Source: Rugalucina vietnamica (lineage: Eukaryota > Mollusca > Bivalvia > Lucinida > Lucinidae). Taken from it: 64,000 nt of DNA. The notes beneath the pieces are model-generated. The model was not told where the DNA came from. It did not search any database and was given only the letters and a program-made list of their open reading frames with translations. This document shows positions 1-13,200 of this stretch, piece after piece; the stretch's first letter is position 1; each line of letters begins with the position of its first letter. Made by a program: the position numbers and the translations under genes. The stretch lies in NCBI GenBank assembly GCA_964017185.1, contig OZ024871.1:27938488-28002487 (forward strand), given 5' to 3'.

Positions 1-162
1 CGCGAAGCTGATCAGCGCCTTTGTTTTCGGTACTCGGATAGTACAATTCCTCTTCTACTAATCCGAAATTTCAAGCTTCTAGCTCTTTTCTGCGACTGTA
101 CAGCCTGATTTGTGTCGGACCTGTTCGGAAACCACATTGTTGGTTTTCCCACGAGGCGGCTC
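1..162 (+). mobile_element. MITE-A copy 1 (cut by window start)
   Basis: This is the right-hand part of the window's most abundant repeat. It begins inside the internal stem (CGCGAAGCTGATCAGCGCC) and ends with the terminal repeat CCCACGAGGCGGCTC. Full copies elsewhere run about 235 bp from GAGCCGCC to GGCGGCTC. No coding capacity is seen. Confidence 0.8.
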
Positions 163-321
163 ATAGTGCTGGTAAGCTGCATGGTAAGTGTGAGGCAAAT
201 TATTTTTTTTTCCTACACTAGTAGGTAGAGGTAGAGTATAGTGACTATACTTTTACTAAATCTGAGTTCTCAAATAAAACAGATAATCCAGGAATTAAAA
301 TTTAAAATCCCAACCTAGACA

Positions 322-560
322 CCAGGGCCCAGGTGTTCAAAATTAATGACATTGTTAGTTAACAATTTGCTAAGGTTTCAAACAAATATTACAAATACAC
401 TTATTTTTTGTTGATAAAATGCGAGACTCCTTTGCAGGATTCTCACATTTTATCGACAAAACATAACAGTGTATTTTGTTATGCAGTCGGCATTTACTGA
501 ACGAGTTGAGGTCTTAATGATGACGTTAAGCAAACAAAGTTTTGAGCAACTGGCCCCAGG
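322..560. mobile_element. MITE with CCAGGGCCC-type ends and inner hairpin
   Basis: The two ends form imperfect inverted repeats: the left end reads CCAGGGCCCAGGTGTTCAAA and the right end, reversed, reads CCTGGGGCCAGTTGCTCAAA. The middle carries a further hairpin, GATAAAATGCGAGA against TCTCACATTTTATC, near 411-460. It is a non-coding, non-autonomous DNA element. The superfamily is unknown. Confidence 0.5.
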
Positions 561-717
561 TGGGAGAGAAATGACAATATAAGGTACCAAGTAAGAGCAA
601 GATGACCAACTTTCTAAGCAAGGTGGTCAACTAGCAGGCATCAACCCAAAAACAAAGATTGACTTTTGCCATCTAATGTGGCTGTGCAAGCCAGTTTGTC
701 TGAGACCTGGCCTTGAG

Positions 718-808
718 GTTATAAAACTTTTTTCATGCTCAGCTCAGATGAGCAAACATTTATCCTGCTCATAAAAATGCCATTTTAACATTTATGAGCA
801 GGATAAAT
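718..808 (+). mobile_element. MITE-B, truncated copy
   Basis: It starts GGCCTTGAGGTTATAAAAC, followed by a GCTCAGCTCAGATGAGC palindrome and the paired ATTTATCCTGCTCAT / ATGAGCAGGATAAAT arms. Full copies at 8297-8544 and 60286-60525 add the other terminal repeat, which is missing here. Confidence 0.6.
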
Positions 809-970
809 TATATGATTTTGCAATATCAACATGAAACACCAGTTAATTCATGTTTTTATTAGATTCCAAGGCTGTTCACAGAGTGGTGCAAAACAAATAT
901 TGGATTCACAAACTGTTACTGTTATTGCAATACACCGAAAAACCAAAGAAAAGAAATGGGCTTTTCATAT

Positions 971-1208
971 GAGCATCCACATCAGAAAACCAACAATCTG
1001 CATTTTTTTACATCTGCATATGCGAAACCGAAGGCGCAGATGCACAGCTGATCAGTGCCTTTGTTTTTGCTCCATAGATAGTATGATGCCAATTCTTACT
1101 AAATCCGAAATTTCAAACTTCCAGCCTGTTTCTTCTGTGACTGTACATGTCGATTTGTGTCAGACCTAGTCAGAAACCAAAATTGTTGGTTTTCTCAACC
1201 AATGGCTC
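971..1208 (+). mobile_element. MITE-A copy 2
   Basis: A diverged copy whose flanks show the 4-bp duplication ATAT on both sides. The internal stem is partly lost. The right half still reads TGTGACTGTACATGTCG and GTTGGTTTTCTC as in the other copies. Confidence 0.65.
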
Positions 1209-1602
1209 ATATAATAAAGACTCCAAGGCATTACTAGTGAAACAAGGATTTTAGGTCATTTCTTCAACAGCTACATTTACCAACAAATTGTAATTTTTTT
1301 TTTTGAGAGCTGAAATTGTTATGAAATTTAATACTGAGACAGAATTTCGAGCCATGTATACATGTAGTACTGCACTGGGTCTCGGTAAAGGCAGCACTTC
1401 CTGAACTCTTATCAGGACCGATCTAATACTTTTGATAATGGTAAAAGCTGAAAATATAATATTTTTGGCAAAGACCAAACTTGCAGATTTACTGCTAAAA
1501 ATTTGATTCAAATACAAGTGTTACAGAAACTCGTGGATTGGACCAAAGTTCTGACAGTAAACATGTAATGTTGAGCTAACTTACTGAATTTAACCTTTAT
1601 AT

Positions 1603-1835
1603 GAGCCACGTCATGAGAAACCCGGCTTTTTGACTGCTAAAACAAAGGCGCAGATCAGCTGTGCATTAACTGCACAGCTGATCAACGCCTTTATTTTCGC
1701 TACATGTATAGTCCAATTCCTCTAATTCTTAAATTGAAAGTTTCAAGCTTCTAACTTTCTTCTGTGACTGTACAAGCCAGTTTAAGTCAGACCTGGTCCG
1801 AAACCCCGAAGACCGGTTCCCTCATGTCGCAGCTC
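1603..1835 (+). mobile_element. MITE-A copy 3, TGCA-type stem
   Basis: The ends are GAGCCACGTCATGAGAAA and GTCGCAGCTC. The internal stem is GATCAGCTGTGCA / TGCACAGCTGATC, the second of the two main stem variants. Confidence 0.65.
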
Positions 1836-1937
1836 ATCTGATATTCTTCTTTAACCAATCATAGCCCAGATCATGAAACCATTCTTTCTATTTACAAAAT
1901 AAATATATCATTCATGGTAAAATTGGTTCCTATATTT

Positions 1938-2036
1938 CTCTTTACATTTTTTCTTTCTATACATTTTTTCCTTCTATACATTTTTTTCTTCTATACATTT
2001 TTTTTCTTCTTTCTATACATTTTTTCTTTCTACAGT
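1938..2036 (+). repeat. short tandem repeat (CTATACATTTTTTCTT)n
   Basis: About five imperfect copies of a 17-22 bp pyrimidine-rich unit containing TATACATTTTTT. This is simple low-complexity DNA. Confidence 0.75.
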
Positions 2037-2905
2037 CACATGCCAAATTAATATCCCCTATACTGAAAACTTCATAGTCTAATGAATTTTCATGTTAATA
2101 AGAAAAATTATCCGGCATCTCCTGTTCAACATATTTTCATGTTTTTGGTGTTTAACTGTCATTTGAATGGTTAATAAGGCAATAAACAATCTATTTTCAT
2201 CTAATTCTATATATGGTTTAAAGTTGTAAACGTTTAGTGAAACTGTGAGACATTTTAGACAATTTTTGGGCACCATCACCATCAACATAACAAAGGCTTT
2301 TTTTTTAATTTCCTAAAATTCTAAACCAGCAATGTGAAAACTTTATCAAAATATCTTGGGAGTGTCAGGATAATTTTTCTTGTAAAACTGTTAGCATATT
2401 CGAGTATATGGAGTTGCCAAGATTGAGGATATTAATTTGGCACTAATTGTATAGTTTTTCTTAGCATTTTTTTTTCTAAGAATCATATCAAAATGACATG
2501 GTATGGCATTTATTCTTTCTTGTTAATACATATGTACAATTAAATTTAACTCCTAAAATTGAATCATTATGGCAGGTTCACAGTATCTTTGAACAATAAA
2601 AATGATTAAAGTTTCCAGTAATAAACAGATTCTGATAATCGCTGGTTTGTTTGTTTGTTTTGTTGTTAAGTGTCCCATTCACTATTTTTCTGTCATATCT
2701 GGATGGAGCCATAGCTTCCTGGGTATTAATCAGGCTTGTGCAGTACCAGTATTAAAGGAGTTACAACACAATCATCTGTACTGGCTGCTTCACATGAAAT
2801 GCCAGGCTTAAAGAGCTTGACATGATTTCGACAATTCGGTAAGAAATTTTTGAAAGATTACATTGCTCTTCAAATGAAATTCATTCAAAATATTGCCTGA
2901 TATAT

Positions 2906-3150
2906 GAGCCTGTCTTGAAGAAAACGTGTTTTTTTTGCCTATGCGAAAACAAAGACGCAGATCAGCTGTGCAGTAACTGCACAGCTGATCAGCGCCTTTG
3001 TTTTTGCTACTTGGCTACTTGGATAGCACAATTCCTCTTCTTACTAAGTCTAAAATTTAAAGCTTCTAGCCATCTTTTGTAGGTACACAGACCGGTTTGT
3101 GTCAAACCTGGTCAGAAACCCCAAAGACCGGTTTTCTTGCGTTGCGGCTC
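2906..3150 (+). mobile_element. MITE-A copy 4, TGCA-type stem
   Basis: Flanked by ATAT on both sides. The stem GATCAGCTGTGCAGT / ACTGCACAGCTGATC is perfect apart from the single fixed A-A mismatch. Confidence 0.75.
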
Positions 3151-4030
3151 ATATGTATGTGACACAAAATATACTTAACAATATACCAAATGTTCTATAA
3201 AAGTACTATTTTGGTAATTTTTCATCAGCTAAAACTACAGAAAATAAGTTAAATCACTAACATTTAATTTGTAACCAAATTAAAAACAATATAAAAGCTT
3301 GAACATATAACTTCTCTTGTTGCAGTATGTAATACTTGAACAAGCGCATATGAAAAACCTGAAGACAAGTTTTCTTGTAGTGTTGTTCATTTGAAAACCA
3401 TTCAAGTCTTCTAAACTTTGATAAAATCCCAAGAAATTCGTTGTATAGAATGGCTATAGTTTTCATTTGCCCTGGTCTCTAAATGTCACTTTTCATTTTA
3501 ATTCAGTCAGATTCGAGTATATGCTGTTTGCAATAGCCCGTGAATCCACTGGTAGTCTACAGAAATGCTTTCATCTAGATTTCAGCATATTTTAACCCAT
3601 TGATGACAAATGGATTCACCCATTATTATCTTCTGGGTGAGTCTACTTTCATTTTTAATAGGAGTGTTAGGACTGATTTTTATTTTTTATCTCAGTTTTC
3701 GATAAAATTCCTCTCAGCAAACAGAATAGCCCCAGATGGAATGCCACATTCTGCGGCATCACATCTGGGTCTACACTGTTTGCCTATGTCCCATAAAAAG
3801 GACATCAGGCATATACAAGTTAAAATTCTTTGTCTATGATGGGAGAGGGTGGGGTCTGATCTATATATAATAAAACGGATCTACCACATGACTAGGGCAA
3901 AATAATCGTGACTCTGTTAAACATGCTGCTGATTCATTGAAAAGATATTTGTCAGTTTAACACATTTCTGGATAAATGCACACATAAATTACTTATCCAC
4001 ATACCATGGAATCCCATCAAACAAAGGCAT

Positions 4031-4264
4031 GGCCCCAAGGTAACAAAACTTTTCGTTCTCAACTCAAATGAGCACAAGATCTAAACTGCTCCTGAACACC
4101 AAAATTGGAACTGCAGTCATTTATCCTGCTGATAAATGCTACAACATATTTCTAACATTTGTGAGCAGGATAAAAATTGTTGGACTTTTAAATATAATAG
4201 TAATATGAGCAGCATAAATACGCTCAGCTCAGTTGAGAATGAAGAAAATTTTATGATGACTGGG
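4031..4264. mobile_element. MITE-B copy, diverged
   Basis: Starts GGCCCCAAGGTAACAAAACT. Both sides carry CTCAACTCA / GCTCAGCTCAGTTGAG arms, with an inner TTTATCCTGCTGATAAATG / CATTTGTGAGCAGGATAAA pairing. Non-coding. Confidence 0.55.
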
Positions 4265-4590
4265 CTTTCTTTTTGTATGCAAAACCTGTGATCAGCTGCA
4301 TCATTTAAATGCAGCTGACCTCTAGCAAAACCCTAGAGTTCACATGGCAAATGATACGCAGATACTGAGCTACTCGTGTAACATTTATACTGATATGACA
4401 GAAATCAGACATCTCACTGGAACACATCTATGACAGTGTTAACACCTATTTCCGGACTCTGACCTGGATTCAGAATTTTGTCACATTTTCTATTGTCCAC
4501 ACTTTAACAATTACGAAAACACATAGACATGATTGTATTGAATAAATTATGACTCGTTTATGCATAAATATGTAATTATTACTCTTCTAT

Positions 4591-4828
4591 GAGCTGCGTT
4601 AAACACAGAAAAACAAACTTTTGCTTCTGAGAAAACAAAGGCGCAGATCAGCTGTGCAGTAACTGCACAGCTGATCAGTGCCTTTGTTACAGCTGCACAG
4701 ATAGTACAATCCCCCTTGTTCTTAAATACGAAATTTCATGCTTCTAGCCTTCTTCTGTGACTTTACAAGTCGGTTTGAGTCAGACCTGGTCGGAAACCCT
4801 AACGGCTGGTTTTCTCGAGTCGCGGCAT
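4591..4828 (+). mobile_element. MITE-A copy 5, in the ZSWIM8 3' UTR position
   Basis: This TGCA-stem copy ends 36 bp beyond the ZSWIM8 stop codon (that gene runs leftwards). The mature mRNA 3' UTR should therefore include its hairpin, unless polyadenylation happens within that gap. Confidence 0.7.
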
Positions 4829-4864
4829 CTATGTTCTATAACATGTCCTAACGCACAAACAACA

Positions 4865-5087
4865 TCATGCATTCACAGGCGGTGTTGCAAGTCCGTTCAT
4901 GATCCTCTGCCAGAGTTCTTTCCGGCACGACTTGGAGCGCCGTAGACTCTGAAGGAGTTCCTGAAACTGGACCATACCCCCAGGGGTGAGGGAGAAGGCA
5001 TTCCTGGCACAACAGATTGTACTGACAAAGTCCTCGTAGTCCGCGGGACTGATATGGTGGATTCGCTGATGGGCACATTGTATAAAC
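4865..5087 (-). CDS. ZSWIM8: ZSWIM8 exon 21 (stop codon)
   Basis: Encodes FIQCAHQRIHHISPADYEDF, VSTICCARNAFSLTPGGM, QFQELLQSLRRSKSCRKELW and ends in TPPVNA with TGA at 4865-4867. The C-terminal block is conserved with vertebrates (TPADYDDFVNAIRSARSAF). Confidence 0.95.
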
Positions 5088-8000
5088 CTGGAGAGAGAGA
5101 AATGATTTAATTAAATGTGAAATCTTAAGGATGTGTATTGTATATATTCAAAGGTATGCTTTTTGAGAAACAGTTCACGATATATGTAACAGTTTCAGAT
5201 TTACATTTATGTAACTGTATATGTATTATAGCATGTAGCAGTTTACTTTCATTATATCATGGATTGGGTAGCTAACATGGAAAATGAATTAACAACAGCA
5301 TTATAAAAAGGTTGAGGTGTATGCAAATTTCAAATCTAGAAAACTTTTAAAGACTTAAAATATCATGATAGTCAATTCTCCAGCTTATCATTTCCAGCTC
5401 TATCATCTTTTTGCCACTTTTTCAAATGAATTGTAAATTCTACAGGCATAAAAGTAGTGGATAAGTCACACGGTTCAACCCATTGTCTTTATTATTGCTT
5501 ACATTTGTATACATTTCTGTAAAAGTGGTGCGAGAATGTTTGATCTGAGATGACTCTGAACTGCGGCAGGGTTGTTCCTCGACATCATCTGGGCAGCCTC
5601 TACGGCAATGTCGTACAGGATGAATGGGCTCACGACAGCATTCACAACATTGGCACAGAACTGTTGGAGGTAACTGGTACCTGTAATTGATGGTGAACAG
5701 TCTTAGTATGAAAGACAAAAGATCTACACTTAGATCAACATTGTTCAGTTACAAAGCTCTTGCAGTATTTAGGATTATGTTACTGTAATATAGTTCTATA
5801 TATGTGAATTTTAACACTTTGGTCACATGACATCCGTAACCTGGAACCTCAGTTACAAAAAATTGCATAGAAATGACTTCAGTCACTCAGCTACTAAACT
5901 CTTTTTTATTTCACGAAGATAAATCAAACCACATTTTTTTACCAATAACCAAAGGTAAAAGCATTTTTAAGCAAACACTGGACTAACTTGACTCCGTACA
6001 TAATCTAAATTATTTACCTAGTTTCATAGAGATACCCAGAAACCATTTGACATCTTCGCCATTAGGTGGGTTCCTGGCATACTTGGTCTGCGGTCTATCA
6101 TCATGGACCCTCCTGGCCAGTGTGTCCAGAGCCAACATTCCCACCCTGAAGGCTGCCTGTAGGTAGTTAGCCTGGGCAGTGTTGTGTATGTGATTGTGAG
6201 CTGATGAATGTGGGGGCTCGTCCGGGATTGTGACTATCTGTGATTGCTGCTGATGATGTCCCTGAATAGCAGCCATCTGGCACGACTGGCTTGGCAACAC
6301 CTGTAGTCCTTGATTAGGGGGCATGTGTCTGAACGGAGGAGTCGTGCACACAGGGTTCATATTTTGTATGGTACTGAATGGTATATTGTTTTGGTAGGTG
6401 AAAGTTGTCACAAATGGATGAATATTATGAGCATGAAGAGGGATAGGCTGTTGGCTGAACTGTGGAACGATAGGCTGTATCTGTTGGACTATGTTGTACG
6501 TGGGTTGGACAAACGCTTGCTGAGGTAGTGTGGGGTGGTGTGGACTAGCTTGTGGAATGGGGAATGGCAGGACCACAGCTTGGGTGGCAATGTGTCCACT
6601 AGGAGGCAACATCTGAGCTCCTGACACCGTCACCTGGCTACAGCTGTGCGGTGGGGTATTGCTGTATGGCATCACTGACACACTGGCAGGACTGGATCTC
6701 TCCTGCTGGGCTGACACAGCTACAGAAACTGACACTGTTGTCGGCGTCCTGTTCCTACTGCCTCTATTCCCACCCTCTGCCTGTCCGTTATTCTGAGAAT
6801 TAGCAGCTTCTTCTGACAACTCGTACCACCTCCTTGACACATGAAACAGCACCTCAGGATAAACTCCACCCCCTTTCGCAGCACTCTCCACGGCAAGGCA
6901 AGCCTTTTCAAGCATCTCTATGCTCTGTTCCTTGGCCTGGAATAGTGCCCTCTGAACTTCTGATGGGTTCAAGGCCTGGGCCTGTGGGAGACATGACAAT
7001 GCCAGCTCTGAGGCAGCCTTCACCATGTTACTGTCCCGCCCCCTTGATGCTCTATCAGCCAATGAGGCCACTTCAGGTGGAGTCAGATGACCCTCCCATG
7101 TGTCAATCAAAATGTTGACAGCTGCACTGCCTATCTCCATTGCTTGACCTGAAAGTAGATCCATTTTTTTAATATTTCTAAAATTTGGATACATATTTTA
7201 TCTTTGAGCTGAGTCAGAATATGTCTTTGATCTTTCATTTCCACAAATTGTCTTATAATGTCATTTGGTATGTAGTGACTGCTGCAAGCAGAATTTCAGA
7301 GTTGTTAACTGTGTAAATGTTTCATAAACTTGAATGTTGTGTCAGAGCCAATAAAATATTAGCATTTCACAGCATATAATTTCCCAAAAACATTGAAAAT
7401 TGTGTTTTTCTAGGGCAAAATATTGAAATTACCATTTTTCTACAGAAAAATATGATTTTTGCACCAAAAAATATTGCCAATTATCTACAATACCTGTGAT
7501 CCATGAGACATGAGATGAGTATGTTCGAGACAGCCAGTTGGGTGAGACACAGTTGTTCAGCCCCAGTGCGTACAGGCCAATCTGGAAGGCACAGAGCTGT
7601 AGGTTCCGGTGTGGACCTGTGTGCTGATTCGTGTTGGAGGGCTGGGTGAACAGGGACGTGGAGCTACTGCCCCCGGCCTTGATCAGGACAGTCTTGGCCA
7701 GCTCAAACATCCAGTGGGCTGAGGCTTCGCTAGGCTGGTTAGGAACTGTGGGCATTATCCTGGCTTTACCCTTGAACCTACAACATAGCAAAATACTCTG
7801 TTTCTACCAAATGCTTGAACTGTTTGAACATTTAGCTGAATGATTACAAAATATTAAATCAAGTCCTTATTTTTTTTAGAACTACAATGAGAAAACTCTC
7901 TTTTTTCTTTCTTACCAGTTTGTATAAATATTGGCCACTCAATCTTAGCAAAATAGTTTGTTTTTCACCATAAGCTTCAGAAATTTAAGACATATTAAAA

Positions 8001-10261
8001 TTGTAAATATTAAAATTGTAATTATTTGAAAAGCCACTCATCTAAATGATTAAAATATGACTCCTCAAGCCAACTACTTACTGACTTGTACAAATGTTAA
8101 CAAACCAACTATATTTACCTCAATGTTTTAATGTTTGGTGTTGAACTTCTAGAATCCATCACAAACTGGGCAGATGCAGCTATTCCTCTAGACAATGGAC
8201 TTGGTGGACTGAAAAAAATTAAGCATCATTTCCCTTCACTTATCTCTCTTCCTTTAATATTCATTCAATGTTATGAAACCATTTCATTTTAAGCCTGGCC
8301 TCGAGGTTATAAAACATTTATCATGCTCTGCTCAGATGAGACTAAAATGTATCATGCTGATAAATGTTAAAATGCCAACAATTGTTAATGTTGGCATTTT
8401 AACATTAATCAGCAGGACATATTACTGACTTAAAGAATTTATGCCAGATTTTTCAACTGATTATGGCTATTTCAGTATTTATTAGCTATTTAAATTTCAG
8501 TCTCAGCTGAGCTTAGCATGAAAAGTTTTATAACCTTCGGGCCCGATTGTTCTAGGACAACTATATACTGCAAACTGTTCTCTGAAAGACTTTCTGTGAT
8601 ACTAATACTGAAATCCCCTACACGCAGTTGATTTCTCGTAAAGAAACTTTATGTAAGATTTAAATATTCTTGTTATTATTGGATTATATTTTTCGGCACA
8701 CAGACATTGCACAAGCAAACAGTACAGTGGCTGCTCAAAAGTAACATCTGTACCTTTCAACTTCTCTCAGTTTCCCTCTGACATCTTTGTCCCCTGAGCT
8801 ACTGGAACCAATAGAATCACTGTCCCCACTGGACCCGCAATCACTCCCCGGACCCTGATGTTTACCCCAGTTACGCCTCACCAGGGTGGGGGAGTTGTCG
8901 CTTGATGTTGTCTCTGGGGCGCTGCTATCTATAGCAGCCATTCCTGAAGGAAGACAGAAGCTGAACCATTATGTTCTGTTTACAAAACAAGTACTACAGA
9001 ATTTAGCAAAATTTTGGTTAGTCGCAAAATAAAGCTACAACTTTATATGGTGCAAAAAGTAATTTTGTTTTTGTACAAAATAATCATGACCCAGCAAATC
9101 TCTGTCATATTATTGATCCCCATGACTGGCATAGCAAACATGAATTTTAAATTCTTATCTCTAACACAATCACACTAACATGTCCGTCCCTTTGCTAATT
9201 TACCCAAATTAACAAACTTGCGTTTAAACAAATGCTATCAAAATCAAGACAAACATATGTAATATGCACTTTAAAGAAGATAACACTGACAATGTCAACC
9301 ATACAAATAACATGAAAACTGTGTACCAAAGCTAAGTTGCCCTAAATGAACCATGACACGATAAAACAGATCTTCCTGTTTCTGATAGGCCTATAAGCAG
9401 CCACAGATGATGACTATAAGCTTGAAATTTCATATTTCTGATCAGATGTGATGTACATTTGAGCCGCTTCGTGGGAAAACCAACAATGTGGTTTCCGAAC
9501 CGGTCGGACACAAACCGGCCTGTACAGCCACAGAAGATGGCTAGAAGCTTGAAATTTCGGATTTAAGAAGAAGAGGAATTGTACTATCCGAGTAGCGAAA
9601 ACAAAGGCGCTGATCAGCTTCGCGGTTACCGCGAAGCTGATCTGCGCCTTTGTTTTCACCTATGCAGATTGTTGGTTTTCTCACGAGGCGGCTCATTTAC
9701 TGACAGCTAATCTGCATTTTTGTTTTTGCATAGTAGGCAAAATGTGGCCCAAATGTTACCTTGAGATGGTTTCTTCTTGATTGCCATACAGCGTAACTTG
9801 GCCTCCAGAGCCTTGAAGTCATCACCCTCTTCCTCCACAGCAGAACTGTCAGTGTCTTTACCACTGAAATCATATACAATGTCCGTCATGGTGTGCTTAA
9901 AGTGGAAAAGTGTAATTTGTTTTCTTAATGTCATGTTGCCCGATGTTCCCATGAATAATGAATATAGCCACAGTCATATTGATTGGTTGAGTTAGAGTTA
10001 AACATCCCACCAACAATAGCTATAGACATGTGGAGATGGGACCTTGGTTAAAGGTTTCATGTTAGGATACTGCATATTTTTCAGGGTTCATCCTGGCCCA
10101 AAATTTTAGGGAGAAGTGACTTCTCCCTCTGAGAATTTTAGAGAGAAGTTTGCTGATCTTAGGGAGAAGTGAGGGTAGTAACACGGATGACGAATGGACT
10201 GATGGACGGACAAACAGAAACATGTCTATACTTTATAACTGTGTTACTACTGAGTTACAAT

Positions 10262-10298
<37 letters not shown>

Positions 10299-13200
10299 TG
10301 TTAATAGGCTTCAGGCTTTCTTCTTCTTTTTTTTCTAATTTTGGTAACATAAGCCTTTTATAACATGATTTTTTGTACATAGTTTTTTTTTTTTTTTTTT
10401 TTTTTTTTCTGGTGTGGTTGCTAGTCTTAGTTGGGGTGTCGTGACCACGATAACATGTACCGTCGATCTTTAAAAGCAAGTCGGCAAATCGATCAGTGCC
10501 ACTTGCCAGCCTCGTCTTGTGTTTGCCGGTCGAAGCTGTCCTGGGAAACTTCTTTCCTAAATTTCTTACTATCTCTTCATACGGCATACACCCTCAACTG
10601 AGTATTACGTACTCGGCGGCTCTGACTCCGATGCATTTTCCGCCTTACGCTTTAATACTTCCCGGTTTAGGACCAACGCCGATCAACCAGCTTTCCATTT
10701 TGGAAGTTGATTTGGTAAAAGAATTCAAGCCCAAATTGAGTAATTATTGTTTGGTAAAAAGACAATTAAAATAATGATCGACGATGAGCAATACAAACAT
10801 GCATTTGTAAAGTCTTTCGCGACTCTCTACGGAATAATTAAGGAATGATTAGTTAATCCGTTTGTTAATCATCCATGTTTTTTGCATATAAAATGCGTAT
10901 TCCAACTTTCAAAGAAGATGCCGACAAACTTCAATCAGTACACACGTATCGGTTTCACTATTACACAACCTAATTATAGAAAATATTTTCTGACGTAGTT
11001 CGTATTAAGACGCTATCGATCATTGGACGAAAACACAAAATCTGATGCAGAATAGGCGGAGCTAATAAGTGCGCGTGAACATCACTGTACCGTAATCATG
11101 ATAATTGAACATAATTAGGCCAAAAATTCGTGTCGATTGATGTTCGACACCTTTTGTTCACGGATTATTGATGCGTGATAATTTGACTAGGTGTCATTAT
11201 TGATAACGGATTAACGGCAACTCGCTACTGAATTACCGTAAGTACTTCCCCCCCAAAAAAACACACACACACAAGACTTCGCCCAACGGCTCATCGTGAG
11301 GGAAACCCGGCGACTGAAACTTCGCCCGCCGGTCCACCGGGAGCGAAGTGCCGACGGAAAAAGCGACTTTGTCGCTCCAGTCGCCCCCTAGGTTGTTCCC
11401 TGTTTTTATTTTTATCTTCTACCCAACGCTAGTAAACTGGTGTTACTGTGCAAAATCAACTAAGATCTAGGATTCTTTTAGCGAGGACTCTGATCAATCA
11501 CAGCAAATGTCAAGGCTGATACAACTTTAGCTAGAAAAAAGCCAAACTGGATTTTGAAATTGATTTTGAATATGTAATCACATTAATATCTCACCAATAT
11601 AAGGAGACAAAACCTCAGTTTAGTATTCAATAGATTTGATAAGGATCTACTGTCTAAAAACTTGTCTGTGATAATGGTTTTTTGCAGAATATTTTTGTAT
11701 GGGGGACAACAGAAAAATTATTTTCACGTCAAAATCTTGATATTAGTTTGTCCTAATAGGACCTGCAAAAATTTTGAAAATCGGTGAACAAATAAAGTTT
11801 TTATAACCAAAATCAATTTCGCATTGGGATTTTGCATTGGCAAGGGAGATAATCGATGATCGTGAAAATGCATATTTTTCGGGAATTTTTACCTGATCAT
11901 GAAGATTTTGTCTCAGGTATGTCATTTGTGTCAATTTATAATAATTTTGAGCAATCATGATTAAATAGTTAGAATTTAAAATTATTGCGGGAAAATATTT
12001 ACCTCCCTTCCATGAGATTTTTGTACAGGAAATCCCTATTCAAAAATGTTTTTGACCAGAACTTTTTTATTTGTCAACCGATTTTCAAAATTTTTGCTGC
12101 ACATTTTGCGACAAACTAGATGCTTAATTGTGCCAAGAAAATATTTCTTCTACATTTGAACAGTTGTAAAATATCTGCGAAAAACCATTATCACAAACTT
12201 CGAAACAGACTTTAACTTAAAACCAGGTATACAAAGTTTAACATCTATAACACTTAAGCTTCTACATAGTCGATTCATCTGTCACAAAGCCTATAGATGA
12301 GTAGAGAGAAAATAATTTAAAGAAAATGATAATACATGTTATATATTTGGTGCTTAAATATTCACACTAAAACTGCTTTTTGCTTTTTACATTTGATTAA
12401 GTCATTACCTGTTTCCATATCTGAGTGTGTATGTTGTTTTAGGCCTGGCACCACTCCCTCCTGATGTAGTAGGAGACTGTTTCTGTACTGGCGTATGGGA
12501 CTCCCCACTTGCCCCACCCCCACTAGCACCTGCACCACCAAGACTCCTCGGTGGAGGCGGAGGATGAGGCTGGTCTGTCAGGGGAATCTCGTCCAGTTCC
12601 GAGGCCCTGGTAGGCGGCGGGGCGGCCTGAGACACTGAGGTGGGAGGCTGAGAGCCACTGGGACCTGCGGCCATGGGCTGGGGCTGAGGTGGGATCTGTT
12701 TACAGGCTAAGTAGTTCACTAGACTAGGGGCCTTGTAGGACTGATGAATTTCCTTGTCTAGTAGCTTGTCCATCACCTGAAAGCAAACAGTATTGTGTTG
12801 TATAATGAGTTCACTGTCTATTTCAGATTAATTTCCATAAAATAAACCTTTTTACATATGCTGAACAGAAGCGGTATACTTCATATGCTCTCTCACAACA
12901 ATATGAGCCGAGACACAAGGAAATCTGACCAGGTCCGACACAAAAAAAGGGCCATGCAGGGATAGAAGACAGCTAGATGCTTGAAGTTTCGGATAGAGAA
13001 GTAGAGGGGTTGTACTATCTGTGTAGTGAAAACAAAGGCGCTGATAGCTTTGAAATAACTGCAAAGCTGATCTGCATCTTTGTTTTTGCATATGCATAAC
13101 ATCGGTTTTCTTATGTGGCGGTGCATAGGATAATCATGTTAAAATGTCTGTTAAATTATGGAATTAAGAAATGTTCCTACCTTACTGAGCTTGACCTGGT

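Larger units (their letters stand above)
163..4864. other. region downstream of ZSWIM8, repeat-rich
   Basis: Apart from the repeats listed separately I see no gene here. The longest open frames are short, AT-rich or overlap MITE-A. The ZSWIM8 3' UTR and its poly(A) site must lie here on the minus strand, but I could not place a convincing signal. Confidence 0.6.

Noticed and set aside
5276-5330. Third MITE-D copy (ATAAAAAGGTTGAGG)
   Set aside because: Only about 20 bp resemble the element end and there is no partner repeat.
9414-9659. Repeated frames reading CFRYTDSTIPLL or FVFATRIVQFL
   Set aside because: They recur only inside MITE-A copies and are by-products of its sequence, not genes.
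10083-11404. Possible hAT element with CAGGG ends in ZSWIM8 intron 14
   Set aside because: The ends pair only loosely and the flanking 8 bp do not match, so boundaries cannot be supported.
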